A DNA stretch of 64,000 bases from Bradysia coprophila (Eukaryota > Arthropoda > Insecta > Diptera > Sciaridae), in NCBI RefSeq assembly GCF_014529535.1, contig NW_023503608.1, positions 8,544,501-8,608,500 on the forward strand, read 5' to 3'. Under the pieces are notes generated by a model that saw only the letters and a program-made list of their open reading frames with translations, was not told where the DNA came from and ran no database searches. This document shows positions 34,781 through 46,150 of the stretch, in pieces (position 1 is the first letter of the stretch; each line of letters begins with the position of its first letter). Made by a program: the position numbers and the translations under genes.

Positions 34781-34815
34781 GCTTTCGACTACCAACAGTA
34801 GTCTTCATCAGGGAA
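34781..34815 (-). ncRNA. Hammerhead-ribozyme-like core of the Penelope element
   Basis: On the minus strand CCCTGATGAAG is followed by a perfect 6-bp stem (GACTAC / GTAGTC) with a TGTTG loop and then GAAAGC. CUGAUGA-stem II-GAAA is the conserved core order of hammerhead ribozymes, which Penelope-like elements are known to carry. One extra A sits between CUGAUGA and the stem, and I could not identify stem III or the cleavage site, so activity is doubtful. Confidence 0.5.
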
Positions 34816-35765
34816 TTGTGAAGTCTATTTTTTGACTGTATCGGTTACTGTGTTAGTGTGTGTTGTTATGTTCTTAATTGTATTCCTATTGGTTTCTGTG
34901 AGATGTCTTTGAATGTTGGTGTAATCTTTTTCCATTCATTGCTTAGGATTGTTCCTTTGTCGATATTCATTAGAGGACCGGAGTGTTGTTGGATGGCTAA
35001 TCCTTCTTTGATTTTCCTCAGGTTGTGATCATTTTCTCGAACTAATAATTTCGAATTATTCCAATTGATTTTGTGTCCTTTGTTTCTAATTGTGTGTCTT
35101 GCAATCGCTGACTTGTTGTATTCGTATCTCCGGACGTTACCTTGATGATTTTCTAATCGATCAACTACCCTTTTTGATTCGCCAATGTATTTTTCATTGC
35201 ACGAGTTGCATGGCACGGAATATACGCCAGCCGGTTGTTTGGTCTCTTTGTCTTTAATACTGTTGAGCATGCTTTGGACCTTTATGCCAGGTGTAAATGT
35301 GACCTTCCAATGTAGTCTGTTTCTGAGATAGCCTCCTACCTTATTAGATACGTTTCCTATGAAAGGTAATGGTACCCAATGTTCATCATTTTCTTTTTCC
35401 GTTTGTGAATTTTCAATTAATGTTTGATCGATCGTGCGCGTCTCTATGACTTCTGCATTACGTTGGTTAGTCGATAGAATTGTTTGTGGATCGTTTATGT
35501 TTCCAATTGATATATCATCGGTAAATTTTTGTCTCATTCGTGATATTCTTTGATTTATAAAATTTAGCGGATAATTGTTCTCTATTAAAATTTTCTTAAT
35601 GTGGTTCAATTCGTCTTGTAAATGTAATTGACTGCAAATTTTGAAAGCACGAAAAACAAGTGAATCGATTACCGATATTTTCTGGGATTTGTGATGGAAT
35701 GAGTTGTAATTTAGATATCTGTCCGTGTGTGTGTTCTTACGATATACTCTTGTTTCAAGAAAATT
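34781..35765 (-). mobile_element. Penelope-like retroelement, 5'-truncated, with GIY-YIG domain
   Basis: An open frame on the minus strand runs 35765 to 34866 (299 codons before the stop). It starts in the C-terminal part of the Penelope reverse transcriptase (VYRKNTHTDRYLNYNS, then SLVFRAFKICS and DELNHIKKIL). It continues through a linker into a GIY-YIG nuclease: GVYSVPCNSC, EKYIGES, then RLENHQGNVRR and a late Asn. The polymerase catalytic region is missing and an in-frame TGA bounds the fragment upstream. The non-coding 3' part ends in a hammerhead-like motif. A retrotransposition remnant, not a host gene. Confidence 0.88.
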
Positions 35766-35768
35766 TCA

Positions 35769-36945
35769 AACAAACGTCAAACCAACTACGCAAAGTAGTT
35801 TTCGAAGTTATCTGTTATTTTCAAGAACTAACGAAAAGATCTGAGTAATATGGTCTTTATAGGAAAACGCTTGTTCAAAAAAATGAGGTAACAGATTAGA
35901 AATAAGTTTCTTGAAAATAGGTACTTAGGACAAACGAAGTAATTGATTCAATAGTATAAAACTGCTAATCTGTTTGTCGTCTGTAGAAGATTAAAGCCAT
36001 TTGTCATTGCTATACAAAAATATTTTACCTATTCAATACGTATGATTCTAAGCTTCTGAGGCTATACTCTAAACCACATTTTACAGGCGAGAGATTCATA
36101 AATGGTCTTAGTTACGAAAAACAAGAAAAACAAGAAACTGTAGCTATAGAGTTTCATTATGGTTTTTGTTGTTCGATTTATTTACTATATCACAACATTT
36201 TTTGGCTCATTTCAAAATCGCTGTTGTACTACATCGGTAATGGCAATATGGAAATGGTCATGCGCCAGATTTTCTTTATATTTTCCATTCACTTTTTGTG
36301 TGGAACCGCGCGACGTCAGTATATCAATATACTGCTGAACAAACGGGTCGTGCAGTCGACATAGACTTTCTGTCTTTATGATTTTGGTGTTTTTGTCTAA
36401 ATATTCAAATGTTTATTGCAATCGATCTGTCTATGCACTATAACCTCGTGGAAAAATAATAATAATACAACTTTCACGGGTGCAGATAGTAAAATCGAAA
36501 AGCTAAAGGAAATTAAGTGTTATTTTGGAAAATCGAGTGTAAAATTGAACATGGAATCGATTTTTCATTAAATTATCTTTAATCGAATCTTTCGCTTCAT
36601 CTCAAATGTTTTCGTTCGTCTATTTATAATACTGGAGTGATGAGCAATCATTTAAAATAAACATTTCAATGAAGTTCAGCATCGTTCGGATTTTTCTGAA
36701 TTTTTATTGGAAACTTAACTGGATGCAAATTTAGAGCAATTTTTGTTTGATTTTTTTGAAAGTATTAAACCTTTTCACATCGTGCACATATATGATGCAC
36801 ATTGAAAACCAAGGTTAGAGGAAAGCTACACTAATTACCCAGCAATTGCTTGCAGCTCATGCAAACTACCGGAACTGGTTGCAAAGAGAAAAAGAAAATT
36901 TCCATTAAACCAACCAAATAAAAATTGTTAAAAACGCGATCTACA
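35769..36945. other. Intergenic, nothing recognised
   Basis: AT-rich sequence before the DUF1295 gene. Its promoter must be here, but no element is distinctive. Confidence 0.45.
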
Positions 36946-38396
36946 ATGTTGAATGTACTGGACGTAGACCATTTTGCCATAAGTGCCATAGTAACGGTCT
37001 TTATGCAAATCATATTTTTCATAATTGCTGCAACCTTTAAACTAGACAAATTAACCGATTTCGCTGGTGGAGCTAATTTTATAATTGTGGCTCTACTCAC
37101 ATTTTTCTTAGGACAAATTAATCGCACCGTTAAGGTATACATAATTTGCATTTAATTTAAACCATATACCATTTATTTCGTGCAATGGTGCACAATATGT
37201 ATAGGCTTACGATACTCGTCAATTACTCATTACATTTCTGGTATGCCTGTGGGGTGCTCGTCTCTCTGCCTATTTACTATACCGTATCGTGAAAATTGGT
37301 AGAGACAAACAATTTGAAGACAACAAACGAAATGTGATCAGATTTGCAGTTTTTTGGACATTCCAGGTATGTAACTGAGCTTAGAATCCGCCATCTGTTA
37401 TCGGAAATGAAGGCTAATATATGCAACGGGCTAGAGTTCTCTTATATAGTAAAGCATTGTTACGTCTAATGAATCAGTATCTTTCCATTTTCAACAAAAG
37501 AAGGAATAGATTTAACAATAATGTGTCGTTACAGTTGCCATTTCTGAGAGGAAACAAAAAATGTTAAACATCTAGTCTTCGGAAGGAAAAGTTATCTTTT
37601 TCTGGAATTTTTCCGTAGTTTCCAAATTCTAACGAAACTATCTCTGTTTCATTTAGGCTGTTTGGGTATTTATTGTGTCGCTACCAGTTATTATAACCAA
37701 TTCACCTCGCAACTCCATAAGCCGTGGTGCACCGAAAACATGGACCACTCTCGATTCGACCGGACTGGGAATGTTCCTCGTTGGATTACTGTGCGAAACA
37801 TATGCCGATCTGCAAAAGTTTTCATTTCGGCAAGATCCCAACAATCAGGGAAAATTCTGTAACGATGGTATAATTCACATACAGGACAAACATTCAGGAA
37901 TAATAGAACTAAAAATTGCGATTTGTCTTCCATCGAAATTTAGGTTTGTGGAGTGTGTCTAGACATCCTAATTACTTCGGAGAAATTGTCATTTGGTGGG
38001 GAATATTTGTGATTTCATTGAATGTGATCGACGGCATCGAATGGGTTGCTATTATGTCACCGATATTCACATCACTGATTATACTATTCCTATCTGGTAT
38101 CCCGTTGCGTGAACGAGCATCCGACGAAAAATATCAACAGTAAGCGATCCTCCGAAACTTAATTGCATTTCTGCTCTAACATTTCTTTCAATAGTAACAT
38201 TAATTATCGAAAATATAAATCGTCAACATCACCACTGATCCCGATACCCCCAGCTATTTACATGGAAGTACCTCGTGCATTGAAATTCATTTTGTGCTGT
38301 GAATTTCCGTTGTACGACACCTTTGATTTGCAGCAGGAAAATGTCAGTCCATACACCATGTCAATGGCACATTCTCATTCCCACATGAATACATAA
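36946..38396 (+). CDS. DUF1295 / steroid 5-alpha-reductase-like membrane protein
   Basis: Predicted ER or other internal membrane oxidoreductase-like protein of unknown substrate. Five exons: 36946-37134, 37205-37366, 37657-37867, 37944-38139 and 38195-38396; 319 residues, all introns GT-AG. There are several hydrophobic segments ([75 protein letters not shown]). The family signature is [20 protein letters not shown], the NADPH-binding end of steroid reductases, and the end carries [12 protein letters not shown] and [10 protein letters not shown] do not recognise a named fly orthologue. The first ATG is at 36946; an earlier open stretch lacks one. Confidence 0.88.
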
Positions 38397-38988
38397 CAAT
38401 CAGCCATGGCTGGACCCAGCAATTCAGGTAAAATGGGATATGCTACAACTCCGCACGACGACGAAGTCATTCGAAAGGAGATTGGTGTTGGCCTAATAGG
38501 TGGAGGTAGTGGGACAGTAACGACGATATTGTGATCTGATTCAATAAACAAGTCTACTAAGTCTGCCATGTACACAGTTGCAAAAATAACAAAAATATTT
38601 GTCAATCCAATCATTTCAATTTAGCAATAAGTTCAATTTAGATGGTTTAATTGATAAAAAAAATCTCCGAAACGAATAACGATTTCATTTTAACGGTTTT
38701 TTCCTGAATTTTGTTTCAGAGAAGTTTCTCTTAATTGGACCATGTCGAGGAATTTCGTGGATTTTCGAAAATTTTCCTCAAAAATATAATGACACCTTCT
38801 CGAAAGCTTTTCTTGTTGTGTAACTTGTAATTCGGACATTCAAAACGACACTAAATAATTTCGGACTGTGTTTACCTCTCAAAATTATGTAAATAATTCA
38901 CAAATTTCAAAAGTTAGTGATCGACCGGTTATTTTCAAGACAATATGGGAAAACTGATGAAGTAACAGTATTTTGCATAACAAGGAAC
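38397..38988. other. Intergenic
   Basis: The 3' untranslated region of the DUF1295 gene followed by AT-rich sequence. No gene seen. Confidence 0.45.
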
Positions 38989-39604
38989 ACGAGGGTTGCC
39001 TTTTATATTTCTGGCCTAGAGCACTTCTAGCGTTATCTTATGCTAGGTACTGTGCAAGCAGACAACGTAGGACCTTTGTAGGGCAAACTACCACAATGAC
39101 AACAAAAAAGTGTCTTTCGTCTAGTCACAGGAGCCCTTCTCCCATAGGCCCTCGCAAATTTTCTTACGAACCAAGGGAGACTACGTCAATACCACTCCAA
39201 ACACCAACATTCGAAGATCTACCACGATCCATGTCCCAATGGTGGCAATATGAAAATTTGAACCGAGGTTCCCATAGAAGAGGACGTATGATATTAGGGC
39301 TTTTGTGATTAGACCAAATAAAATTTTATTGTTCTCTTTGGGATAGTTTCTCTTAGAAAGGTCCAAAGTTATCTGCCAGTAAAGTCGCTAGCATCAAAAA
39401 GCACTAAAAAACCCGATGCTACACATTTTTCCCAAAATTTCCAATCAAGTGAAGACCTCTGTCAGAAGGGCTCCTGTGACTAGACCGAAGAACATCTCAT
39501 GGCTCTCATAAATGCAGTTCTTCCTGAAAAGATCCAAAGTTATCTGCAATCATATGAAAACACTAGAAGTGCCATAGGCCAGAAATATAAAAGGCAACCC
39601 TCGT
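38989..39604. mobile_element. Non-autonomous element with long degenerate inverted ends
   Basis: The left end ACGAGGGTTGCCTTTTATAT, continuing to TTTCTGGCC, is mirrored by the right end ...GGCCAGAAATATAAAAGGCAACCCTCGT. A second inner pair, GTCTAGTCACAGGAGCCCTTCT (39118 region) and its complement near 39450, shows the arms are long. No transposase; a 111-codon frame inside is not protein-like. No certain target duplication. Confidence 0.75.
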
Positions 39605-41346
39605 ATAAAGATAAAAAGTAGAGTGTTTGTCTGAATTTTGATCCGAGGCGTAGTCGAGGTCAATAAACACACGAAAACAAGACTTTTCATTTTCATCCCG
39701 AGTTATGTAATGGATTTTATTATTCATACTGTTTTGCCCACGTAAAAATTCCAATTTCGTATTTAAGTTGTTACTGTCGTTCCTCTCCGTTTTTCTGAGT
39801 TCTCCCATTTCGTAGAGTATTTCAAATTGCAAGTGATAGAAATCAGAGAAACCAAGAACGAAAGTGGAATTTTTTACGTGTGCAAAACAGTAAGATAGGT
39901 TAACAGTTATAGTGACCTAAGCGTCTGATTGTTGTACTATTCATTACCGAATAAAGTGTCACTAGTCCACAGAATTTCATCGACAAGACCACCTGGAAGT
40001 AAATTAATGTTAAGTTCCTATTTACTTTAAGCGTATACCAATTTAGTTGAACATTTTGCTCAAATAAAATGTATGTTTCAGTATTATGATTATGGGATAG
40101 GAAAACGTTCATCGTAAGGTTGCGATTTTCGAATTATGTGGTAATTGAAAATCAAACTGTCTTTTCTTTTGAATAGCTTTTTTTAAGCCATTGTATTTTA
40201 AAGTTAAAGCCAATTTGATTTTTCCATAAAAAGACTTCATCGAAGCTCTTGAAAAAATACTTTGTTAGTGATAGTATTATACTTCGCGGTATTCTTGTCA
40301 TATAAATCTCACAGGTCGCGTTCAAAATTCTTTACTTTTTAGTGAAAAAAATACAATTACGTCTATAGCTCAAAAGATTGCCATTTATCATCCATATTTA
40401 AGGGTTTAACGGAGAAAATAATTTAATTATAGAAAGCTCAAAAATGTCTTTCCAAAATTGACGTGGCTGAGGTAATGAGCTTGTTATAAGAAGATCAAAA
40501 TTTCTCAACTTATAATTTCACGCAACCACTATTGCTATTCGGCAAAGTGATGTTTGTTGGATGTTACCACATCACCCCTCTCCGTATACTTTTGCCAATT
40601 CTATAGTTTTTCATTGCGTGGACACATTCCGATTTGCTCATTGAACAAATAGTGAATGCAGAACTAAAAGATATAATACATTGGAATGAAATAAAACTTC
40701 AAAATCATTTAAATTAAACATCCAAATCAGAATTAAGTCCGAGTTTAAGTCACTTCTCTTCGTTGTATTGTGCTTTGCTAACTTGTTGGAAATAAGAATT
40801 GTAGGGATTTCGATGCAATTCACAATTCTAATCCTCATTCGTTGATTATTCTCTGTTGTAACACATTAAACCAATTACATATCCGAACAAAATACTAACA
40901 ATGAATACCTTTTAAAAACGGCTAGTCATCTGTAATAAAACAACGGCAACAAAAATAAGCAATAAGCTCTGGTTTGTGTTCAATTTTATAACAAAATGTA
41001 TGTCAGAAACTAATGAAGTCTTTAACATATATATCATGAGAAGTAGCAGATTTAGTGATTATTTTGTGATATACTTGCCGTTTGTAAAAGGATATTAATT
41101 TATGTATTAGTTGCCAGTGCCAATAACTATAATTAAATAATTGTATAGTTTGTAATAATTCATAGATGAACAAAATGTTAATAAATGAGTCAAGCAACAG
41201 TCGAAACTTCAGAACATATGAATAAAACTAAGTATCAAATTATAATCAACAATTTTTAGCATTAAAGACTTCCGATGTAAAAAATGAAAAATTTTAATAA
41301 AAATAGTCTTAGCATTTCCACTTTATTCAGATTACTGTACCGATAT
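39605..41346. other. Intergenic, AT-rich
   Basis: Apart from the dispersed repeat at 39605-39720 I see no gene, RNA or ordered repeat in 1.7 kb. Confidence 0.5.
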
Positions 41347-42345
41347 TATATATTAATGAACGAAATTACTTCGATAGTATCAAAAATATAGCACACAACA
41401 GTATAACATAATTTAAATACTCACATCGGTGGATAAAAAATAAATAAAAAAAATCTTTGAAGACTTATAAATTATTATAGATAAATGAAAGTAGTAATTT
41501 AAGAATCCCTGTTGATATATTCAAAATAAATTATATTAAAGTTAAAAGGTCTTGCATGTTTTCTATGGGTCCGTAAATCATCTGCCCACACATTCCCGTG
41601 TAAAACGCCTCCCAAAATTCAATCCACGCGTTTAGTGGTATGGTTTGTAGCGCTGCATAAAAAAGCGGTCGAATCCGATATTTTGAATTTTTGTATGGGA
41701 ATTCACATTCAAACGTTGATATCTCCCATATTTTTGAATAATAATAGCCAGATTTTGCTAGGTTTGCATCTTTTATGGAGTTTTATTGATTGGCATACTC
41801 ATTTGTGTGAAATGTTGTGTAAAAATTTGTTTCTAACTAATTCACACAAATGAGTATGTTAATCGATAAAACTCCATAAAAGATGCAAACCTAGCAAAAT
41901 CTGGCTCTTATTCTTCAAAAACAACGGAAATATCAACGTTTGAATGTGATTTCCCACACAAAAATTTGAAATATCGGTTTCGACCGCTTTTTTATGCAGC
42001 GCTACTGCGCTACAAACCATACCACTAAATGCGTGGATTGCGTTTTCATCCGAAAGGATCTACACAATATTTTGTCTATTGTATCGATCACAAATAGAAT
42101 ACCTTGTCAAGCCGGGTGGACGTCGGAATTGTGGATAATATAGAAGACGCGTTCGCGTGTTGAATGGCTAACGAAATGTGCTGAACCAAATAAACGTGGG
42201 ACGGATTGTATTAGTTTACAAAAGAAGGTTTTACTTTAGAGTGTCTTGGGAGACCATCTAAAACCACACAGAAAAATATTTTGCGTGCCAGCTAAGCGAA
42301 AATCCTTTTTTGTCCACTATGAAGCGTTGTGAAAATAGGGTTTTT
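41347..42345 (+). repeat. Dispersed repeat, copy 1 (second copy at 61171)
   Basis: Nearly identical to 61171-61885, beginning TATATTAATGAACGAAATTA and ending GAAGCGTTGTGAAAAT. This copy additionally contains a loop and an inverted right arm (about 41765-42058) that the other lacks. Non-coding; origin unknown, possibly a non-autonomous retroelement. Confidence 0.9.
41620..42040. repeat. Inverted repeat, arms about 190-200 bp
   Basis: 41620-41811 (AATCCACGCGTTTAGTGGTA...) pairs with 41841-42040 (...ACCACTAAATGCGTGGATT) with scattered mismatches and a 29-bp loop. It forms a foldback inside the dispersed repeat. Confidence 0.9.
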
Positions 42346-42540
42346 CTTAGCAGAGGATAAGTGAAACGATGTGAACTTGGTGGTTGTACAAACAGAAGTA
42401 AAACATTTATTCAATACTAATTGGTAATAGTACAGCCTTTACAACTACACCTACATCAGGTGGTCCTATTACGCTAATAGTCCAGTTGTCTATGCAATAT
42501 ATTTACAACACCCTCACTTGTTGAGATTTTAAATTAATGA
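42346..42540 (-). mobile_element. Possible solo LTR remnant
   Basis: Read on the minus strand this begins near TGTTGTAAATATATTGCATA, has an AATAAATG polyadenylation-like site and ends in a CA-rich stretch, resembling a short LTR. Second copy, target duplication and primer site are not seen, so this is only a suggestion. Confidence 0.25.
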
Positions 42541-42812
42541 ATAACTTAAATATTTATTGAAATATATTGAAACAAATTCACTAAATTTAAATCATCAAAC
42601 AAATAAAAATCATAAAAAAAAACTTCAGAAAAAAAACAGAATAAAAAAAAATTAATTTCACATTTCAACACAAACTTAAATCATTACATAATCAAGTCAT
42701 TCGTTTCCATTCGATTTTAACTGAAAAACCCGTTGCATATGAACCAATACGTGTATCCAACAACTATATGATTACCTGGACGCTCCTCGTTTGATGCAAT
42801 TTTCGGTTTTTT

Positions 42813-43010
42813 TCACACTGAAACGAATTCGCTGATATGTCGAATTCCACGACGTTGTGTTTGACTAACTCGCAATTTCGCAATATTGACATTATCTTTC
42901 AGATCCTTGGTTGATGTCTCACTGTTGATACATATGCCAATTTCTAACTTATCTGCAGCTCTACACCAACCATCGTCGCAATCAAAGACGCCATTTCTCC
43001 GATTTGATAT
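42813..43010 (-). pseudogene. Second copy of the tubulin-tail module
   Basis: A reading frame overlapping the 3' end of the tubulin gene in another frame contains [14 protein letters not shown] followed by KLEIGICINS, which parallels [14 protein letters not shown] followed by [10 protein letters not shown] in the tubulin tail. The DNA string AATCAAAGACGCCATTTCTC occurs in both (about 42979 and 43510). It looks like a diverged duplicate about 530 bp away; no start signal of its own is convincing. Confidence 0.45.
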
Positions 43011-43062
43011 ACAAAACATCAACTGATCGAATACTTCCCTTCTTTGATTTGATGATTCTTCC

Positions 43063-44787
43063 TTAAGCGCAAATGTACCACGAATTGCCTTGATTGAATT
43101 GCAGATAAATATTGCCAACACGTTGAAAATCCCTTCTTTGACCAATGCCCAGAAAGTGGGCCAATGGACCCAATTGACCAATGCGAATAATTTCATTGAC
43201 ACCGTCCATTTTGCGATTCGATCTTACAACATTGCAGCTAACAACATTTCCAAACGGTATCTCGGCGACACCCCCCATGTTGCATGCATTGTTGTCGTAC
43301 CGACTGGATTCGTCTTGTTTGTATTGAAGCCAGTCAAATGTCCCGTTGTTCCCAGTGACCCTCACTGAAACCAATCCATGTACAAATTCGTGCCAATCTA
43401 TTGTACACATCGACATAGGACTCATTTGACTTTCTCTCACGTTTGCCATACTATCGAGCCATAGACCAATTCCCAAACGATAAGATAGTTTACTGCAACC
43501 ATTGGCACAATCAAAGACGCCATTTCTCCGGTAATACGTTCGACCGAATACTTTCTCCATTCCTTCTCCAACGTACCAGTGAACGAAAGCCCGCTTTCGA
43601 AACATCAGATCGAACTTTTCGTTCAGTCGACTGAATGCCTCCACCACAGCCGTTGTGTTCGCCAACATACAAACCGCACGAGAACTTTCAGCTAGTTCGG
43701 TGCCCGGAATCGCTCTCACCCGTTTGTCATTGATGCCAATTTTGAAGCCGGTCGGACACCAATCCACAAATGAAATGTGTCGCTTCGACTTCAGACTAGC
43801 AATCACTGCATTCACGTCTTTGGGCACAACATCGCCGCGATATAACATGCAACAGGCCATGTACTTGCCTCTGGCTGGATCACATTTGACCATCAAATTG
43901 GAACGATCGAAACAGGCATTCGAAACTTCGACGACCGATGTTTGTTCGTGTAACGCCTTTTGTAAGCTGTGCAACGGTGCGTATGACACTACCGGAAAGT
44001 GGACGCGTGGATACGGAACCAAATTCGTTTGGAATTCGTTGAGATCGACATTCATGCAACCGGAAAACCGAAGTGAAGCAGTGGTCGATGATACAACTTG
44101 AGCAATGATGCGATTTAAGTTCTCGTAGCCGGGTTGGTCGATGCCGATTTTCGTTTTACAAATATCGAATATTGCCTCGTTATCGAACATGAATGCCACA
44201 TCTGAATGTTCTAGTGTCCCATGGGCCGTCAACACCGAATTGTATGGCTCCACAACGGCTGTTGATACTCTGGGCGACGGATAAATGCAAAATTCCAGTT
44301 TACTCTTCTTCGGAAATTCCATTGCTAAGCGTTCCATCAATAGCGTTGTGAAACCGGAACCAGTACCTCCACCATACGAATGGTAAATCAGAAAGCCCTG
44401 TAAGCCTTTGCACTGTTCGGCCATTTTGTGCACCTGCTCTAAAACATTATCGATCATCTCTTTGCCGATGGTGTAATGGCCACGCGCATAGTTGTTCGCA
44501 GCATCCTCTTTTCCACTCAATAGCGTGTACGGACGAAACAGTGTCCTTAATGGACCATGTCTTATCCCATCAATCACCGATGGTTCCAAGTCAACGAAAA
44601 CACTGTTCGGGACATATCTACCGGCAGATGTTTCCATGAAGAATGTGGACGTATTTTCGTCGATCACTGGTTGGTCTTGTAGACTGCCGTCCATATTGAT
44701 TCCGTGTTCGAGACAGAACAATTCCCAGCTGGATGTGCCCATTTGGGCTCCGGCTTGTCCAACATAAATTGAGATTATTTCACGCAT
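43063..44787 (-). CDS. Divergent alpha-tubulin with a replaced C-terminus
   Basis: 574 residues, intronless. Residues 1 to about 411 are alpha-tubulin: N-terminal [15 protein letters not shown], the GTP-binding loop [26 protein letters not shown], the alpha-type catalytic Glu in [17 protein letters not shown], and [13 protein letters not shown]. Several stretches ([29 protein letters not shown]) recall the divergent maternal alpha-tubulin 67C of Drosophila. The loop normally holding acetylated Lys40 is shortened. After GEGM, helix H12 and the acidic tail are missing, replaced by about 163 residues with no tubulin similarity. Start is ATG 44787. It may be a functional germline tubulin or a decaying copy read through after loss of its true end. 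Confidence 0.85.
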   Translation of the reverse strand: MREIISIYVGQAGAQMGTSSWELFCLEHGINMDGSLQDQPVIDENTSTFFMETSAGRYVPNSVFVDLEPSVIDGIRHGPLRTLFRPYTLLSGKEDAANNYARGHYTIGKEMIDNVLEQVHKMAEQCKGLQGFLIYHSYGGGTGSGFTTLLMERLAMEFPKKSKLEFCIYPSPRVSTAVVEPYNSVLTAHGTLEHSDVAFMFDNEAIFDICKTKIGIDQPGYENLNRIIAQVVSSTTASLRFSGCMNVDLNEFQTNLVPYPRVHFPVVSYAPLHSLQKALHEQTSVVEVSNACFDRSNLMVKCDPARGKYMACCMLYRGDVVPKDVNAVIASLKSKRHISFVDWCPTGFKIGINDKRVRAIPGTELAESSRAVCMLANTTAVVEAFSRLNEKFDLMFRKRAFVHWYVGEGMEKVFGRTYYRRNGVFDCANGCSKLSYRLGIGLWLDSMANVRESQMSPMSMCTIDWHEFVHGLVSVRVTGNNGTFDWLQYKQDESSRYDNNACNMGGVAEIPFGNVVSCNVVRSNRKMDGVNEIIRIGQLGPLAHFLGIGQRRDFQRVGNIYLQFNQGNSWYICA

Positions 44788-44940
44788 TTTCAATTCGATG
44801 AAATAAAATTTTGAAAATTAAAAAAGGAAAAAACGCAGTCAAATTCACACACAAGTCGACGAGTACAAAGACGAAATCGAAAAAAAAAATCATCGTTAAT
44901 AAAAATAAAAAACATTAAAAATTTAATGAAAAAAAACTCG

Positions 44941-45480
44941 TCTGCCACTTGAACACATACGCACCACTGGATGAGCTTAATCGCGATTGATTCTTTCATT
45001 TCAGTCGACAAACCACTTAGAATCCCTCTCAATTCGAACTCGCACAAATCCATGATGCAACGCTGTCGATTCTTTCGAGGTGCCAATGATCATGGCCATT
45101 CTCTCAAAGAGTTTACTTCCGCCTTTTCCACAAGGTATAACGGACTCCGAAACAATTTTCCACGCACTATTTTCGTCCAAGATACCAAATCCAGCGATGT
45201 ATTTGCCTTACGAATGAAATAGTCTCCGCGCTTTATGAAAATGTATTCCACACTTTTCTCTTCGTCGACACAAAGGTCTTGAATCCTGATTTTCCACGAT
45301 CTTTCACGCTTTACGAAAACACATCGATAATCCTTTGTACCGTTCTAACAACCGTTGTCATCAGCTTCCCGAAAATTCTCAATTTGCACCAAAAACCGGT
45401 CGATGCCTTTGTTCTCGAACACGCAACGACCTTGATGAATGAATTGCGCCAAACACGTGTGTAGAATTTTCTTGATGATG
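44941..45480 (-). pseudogene. Broken coding remnant of unknown family
   Basis: On the minus strand one frame is open from about 45480 to a TAG at 45345-45347 and again to 45090, and a third piece follows in another frame (MDLCEFELRGILSGLST...). The first two pieces carry related units (GRCVFENKGIDRFLVQIENF; YRCVFVKRERSWKIRIQDL; EYIFIKRGDYFIRKA), so it may have been a repeat protein. The in-frame stop, the frame change and the lack of an ATG in the middle piece argue against a working gene. Family not recognised. Confidence 0.4.
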
Positions 45481-45490
45481 AAACCAACGA

Positions 45491-45680
45491 TTTTCAGTTA
45501 TTTTCACGACCAAACAACAAAACGCTTCCAGTTATTTTAACGACCAAACGATGATGCAATTTCACACCAATTCGTGTAACATACAAAATCAGTTGATCTA
45601 TTCCAGTTGTTTCCATGACCAAACAACCAAAGCGATTCCAGTTATTTTCACGACCAAACAACCAAACGATGATGCAATGC
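45491..45680. repeat. Imperfect tandem repeat
   Basis: TTCCAGTTATTTT(C/A)ACGACC followed by AAACGATGATGCAAT occurs at about 45527 and 45636, with two further partial units (45494, 45601). The outer LTR retrotransposon inserted 50 bp to the right. Confidence 0.75.
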
Positions 45681-45730
45681 CGTGCCAAAATGTTAGCTAA
45701 AATTCTCAGTACTATTCCACGTAATAGTCC

Positions 45731-45911
45731 TGTGGTAACTCGTCAACACTCGCCAACACTCGACAACATATCAATTCATCACAGTATGCCAATCAAATGA
45801 TTCCAGACATAGTAGACATTGTATCCCCTATATATACGGTGTATTTGTTAGACTAAGATTCATTCAAATATATGGATTCAAACTGAAAGCATCTTGCCTT
45901 TTCGTTCCCCA
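45731..45911 (+). repeat. 5' LTR, outer element
   Basis: 181 bp starting TGTGGTAACTCG and ending TTCCCCA. Contains a CTATATATAC promoter-like motif. Same sequence as 57504-57684. Confidence 0.93.
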
Positions 45912-45917
45912 TATAAT

Positions 45918-45930
45918 TGGTGACCCCGAC
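45918..45930 (+). promoter_or_regulatory. Primer-binding site, tRNA-Trp type
   Basis: TGGTGACCCCGAC, six bases after the LTR, complementary to the 3' end of tRNA-Trp; this primer is typical of CsRn1-like elements. Confidence 0.75.
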
Positions 45931-46150
45931 TCTGAATACAAAGTCAATATCAAGCTATACGCTTCGATATATTAATTGCTAACAAGCAACTGTTTAAAAT
46001 AAATTGTTAGCAATAACAAGAATAAATTCGATTGAGTTCTACCGTCCAAATAATTAAATTTATTTGTGAGAACAAAATCAATAAACACAAAGTTTCCTTT
46101 GTCTCATCTAAAAAATATTTTGCAAAATAAAATTTTTTGCATAATCTACG

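Noticed and set aside
38973-39308. 111-codon frame in the inverted-end element
   Set aside because: No transposase motif. It crosses the inverted ends and is likely chance.
44971-45222. 83-codon plus-strand frame beside the tubulin gene
   Set aside because: It is opposite to coding-like minus-strand frames that have more regular composition.
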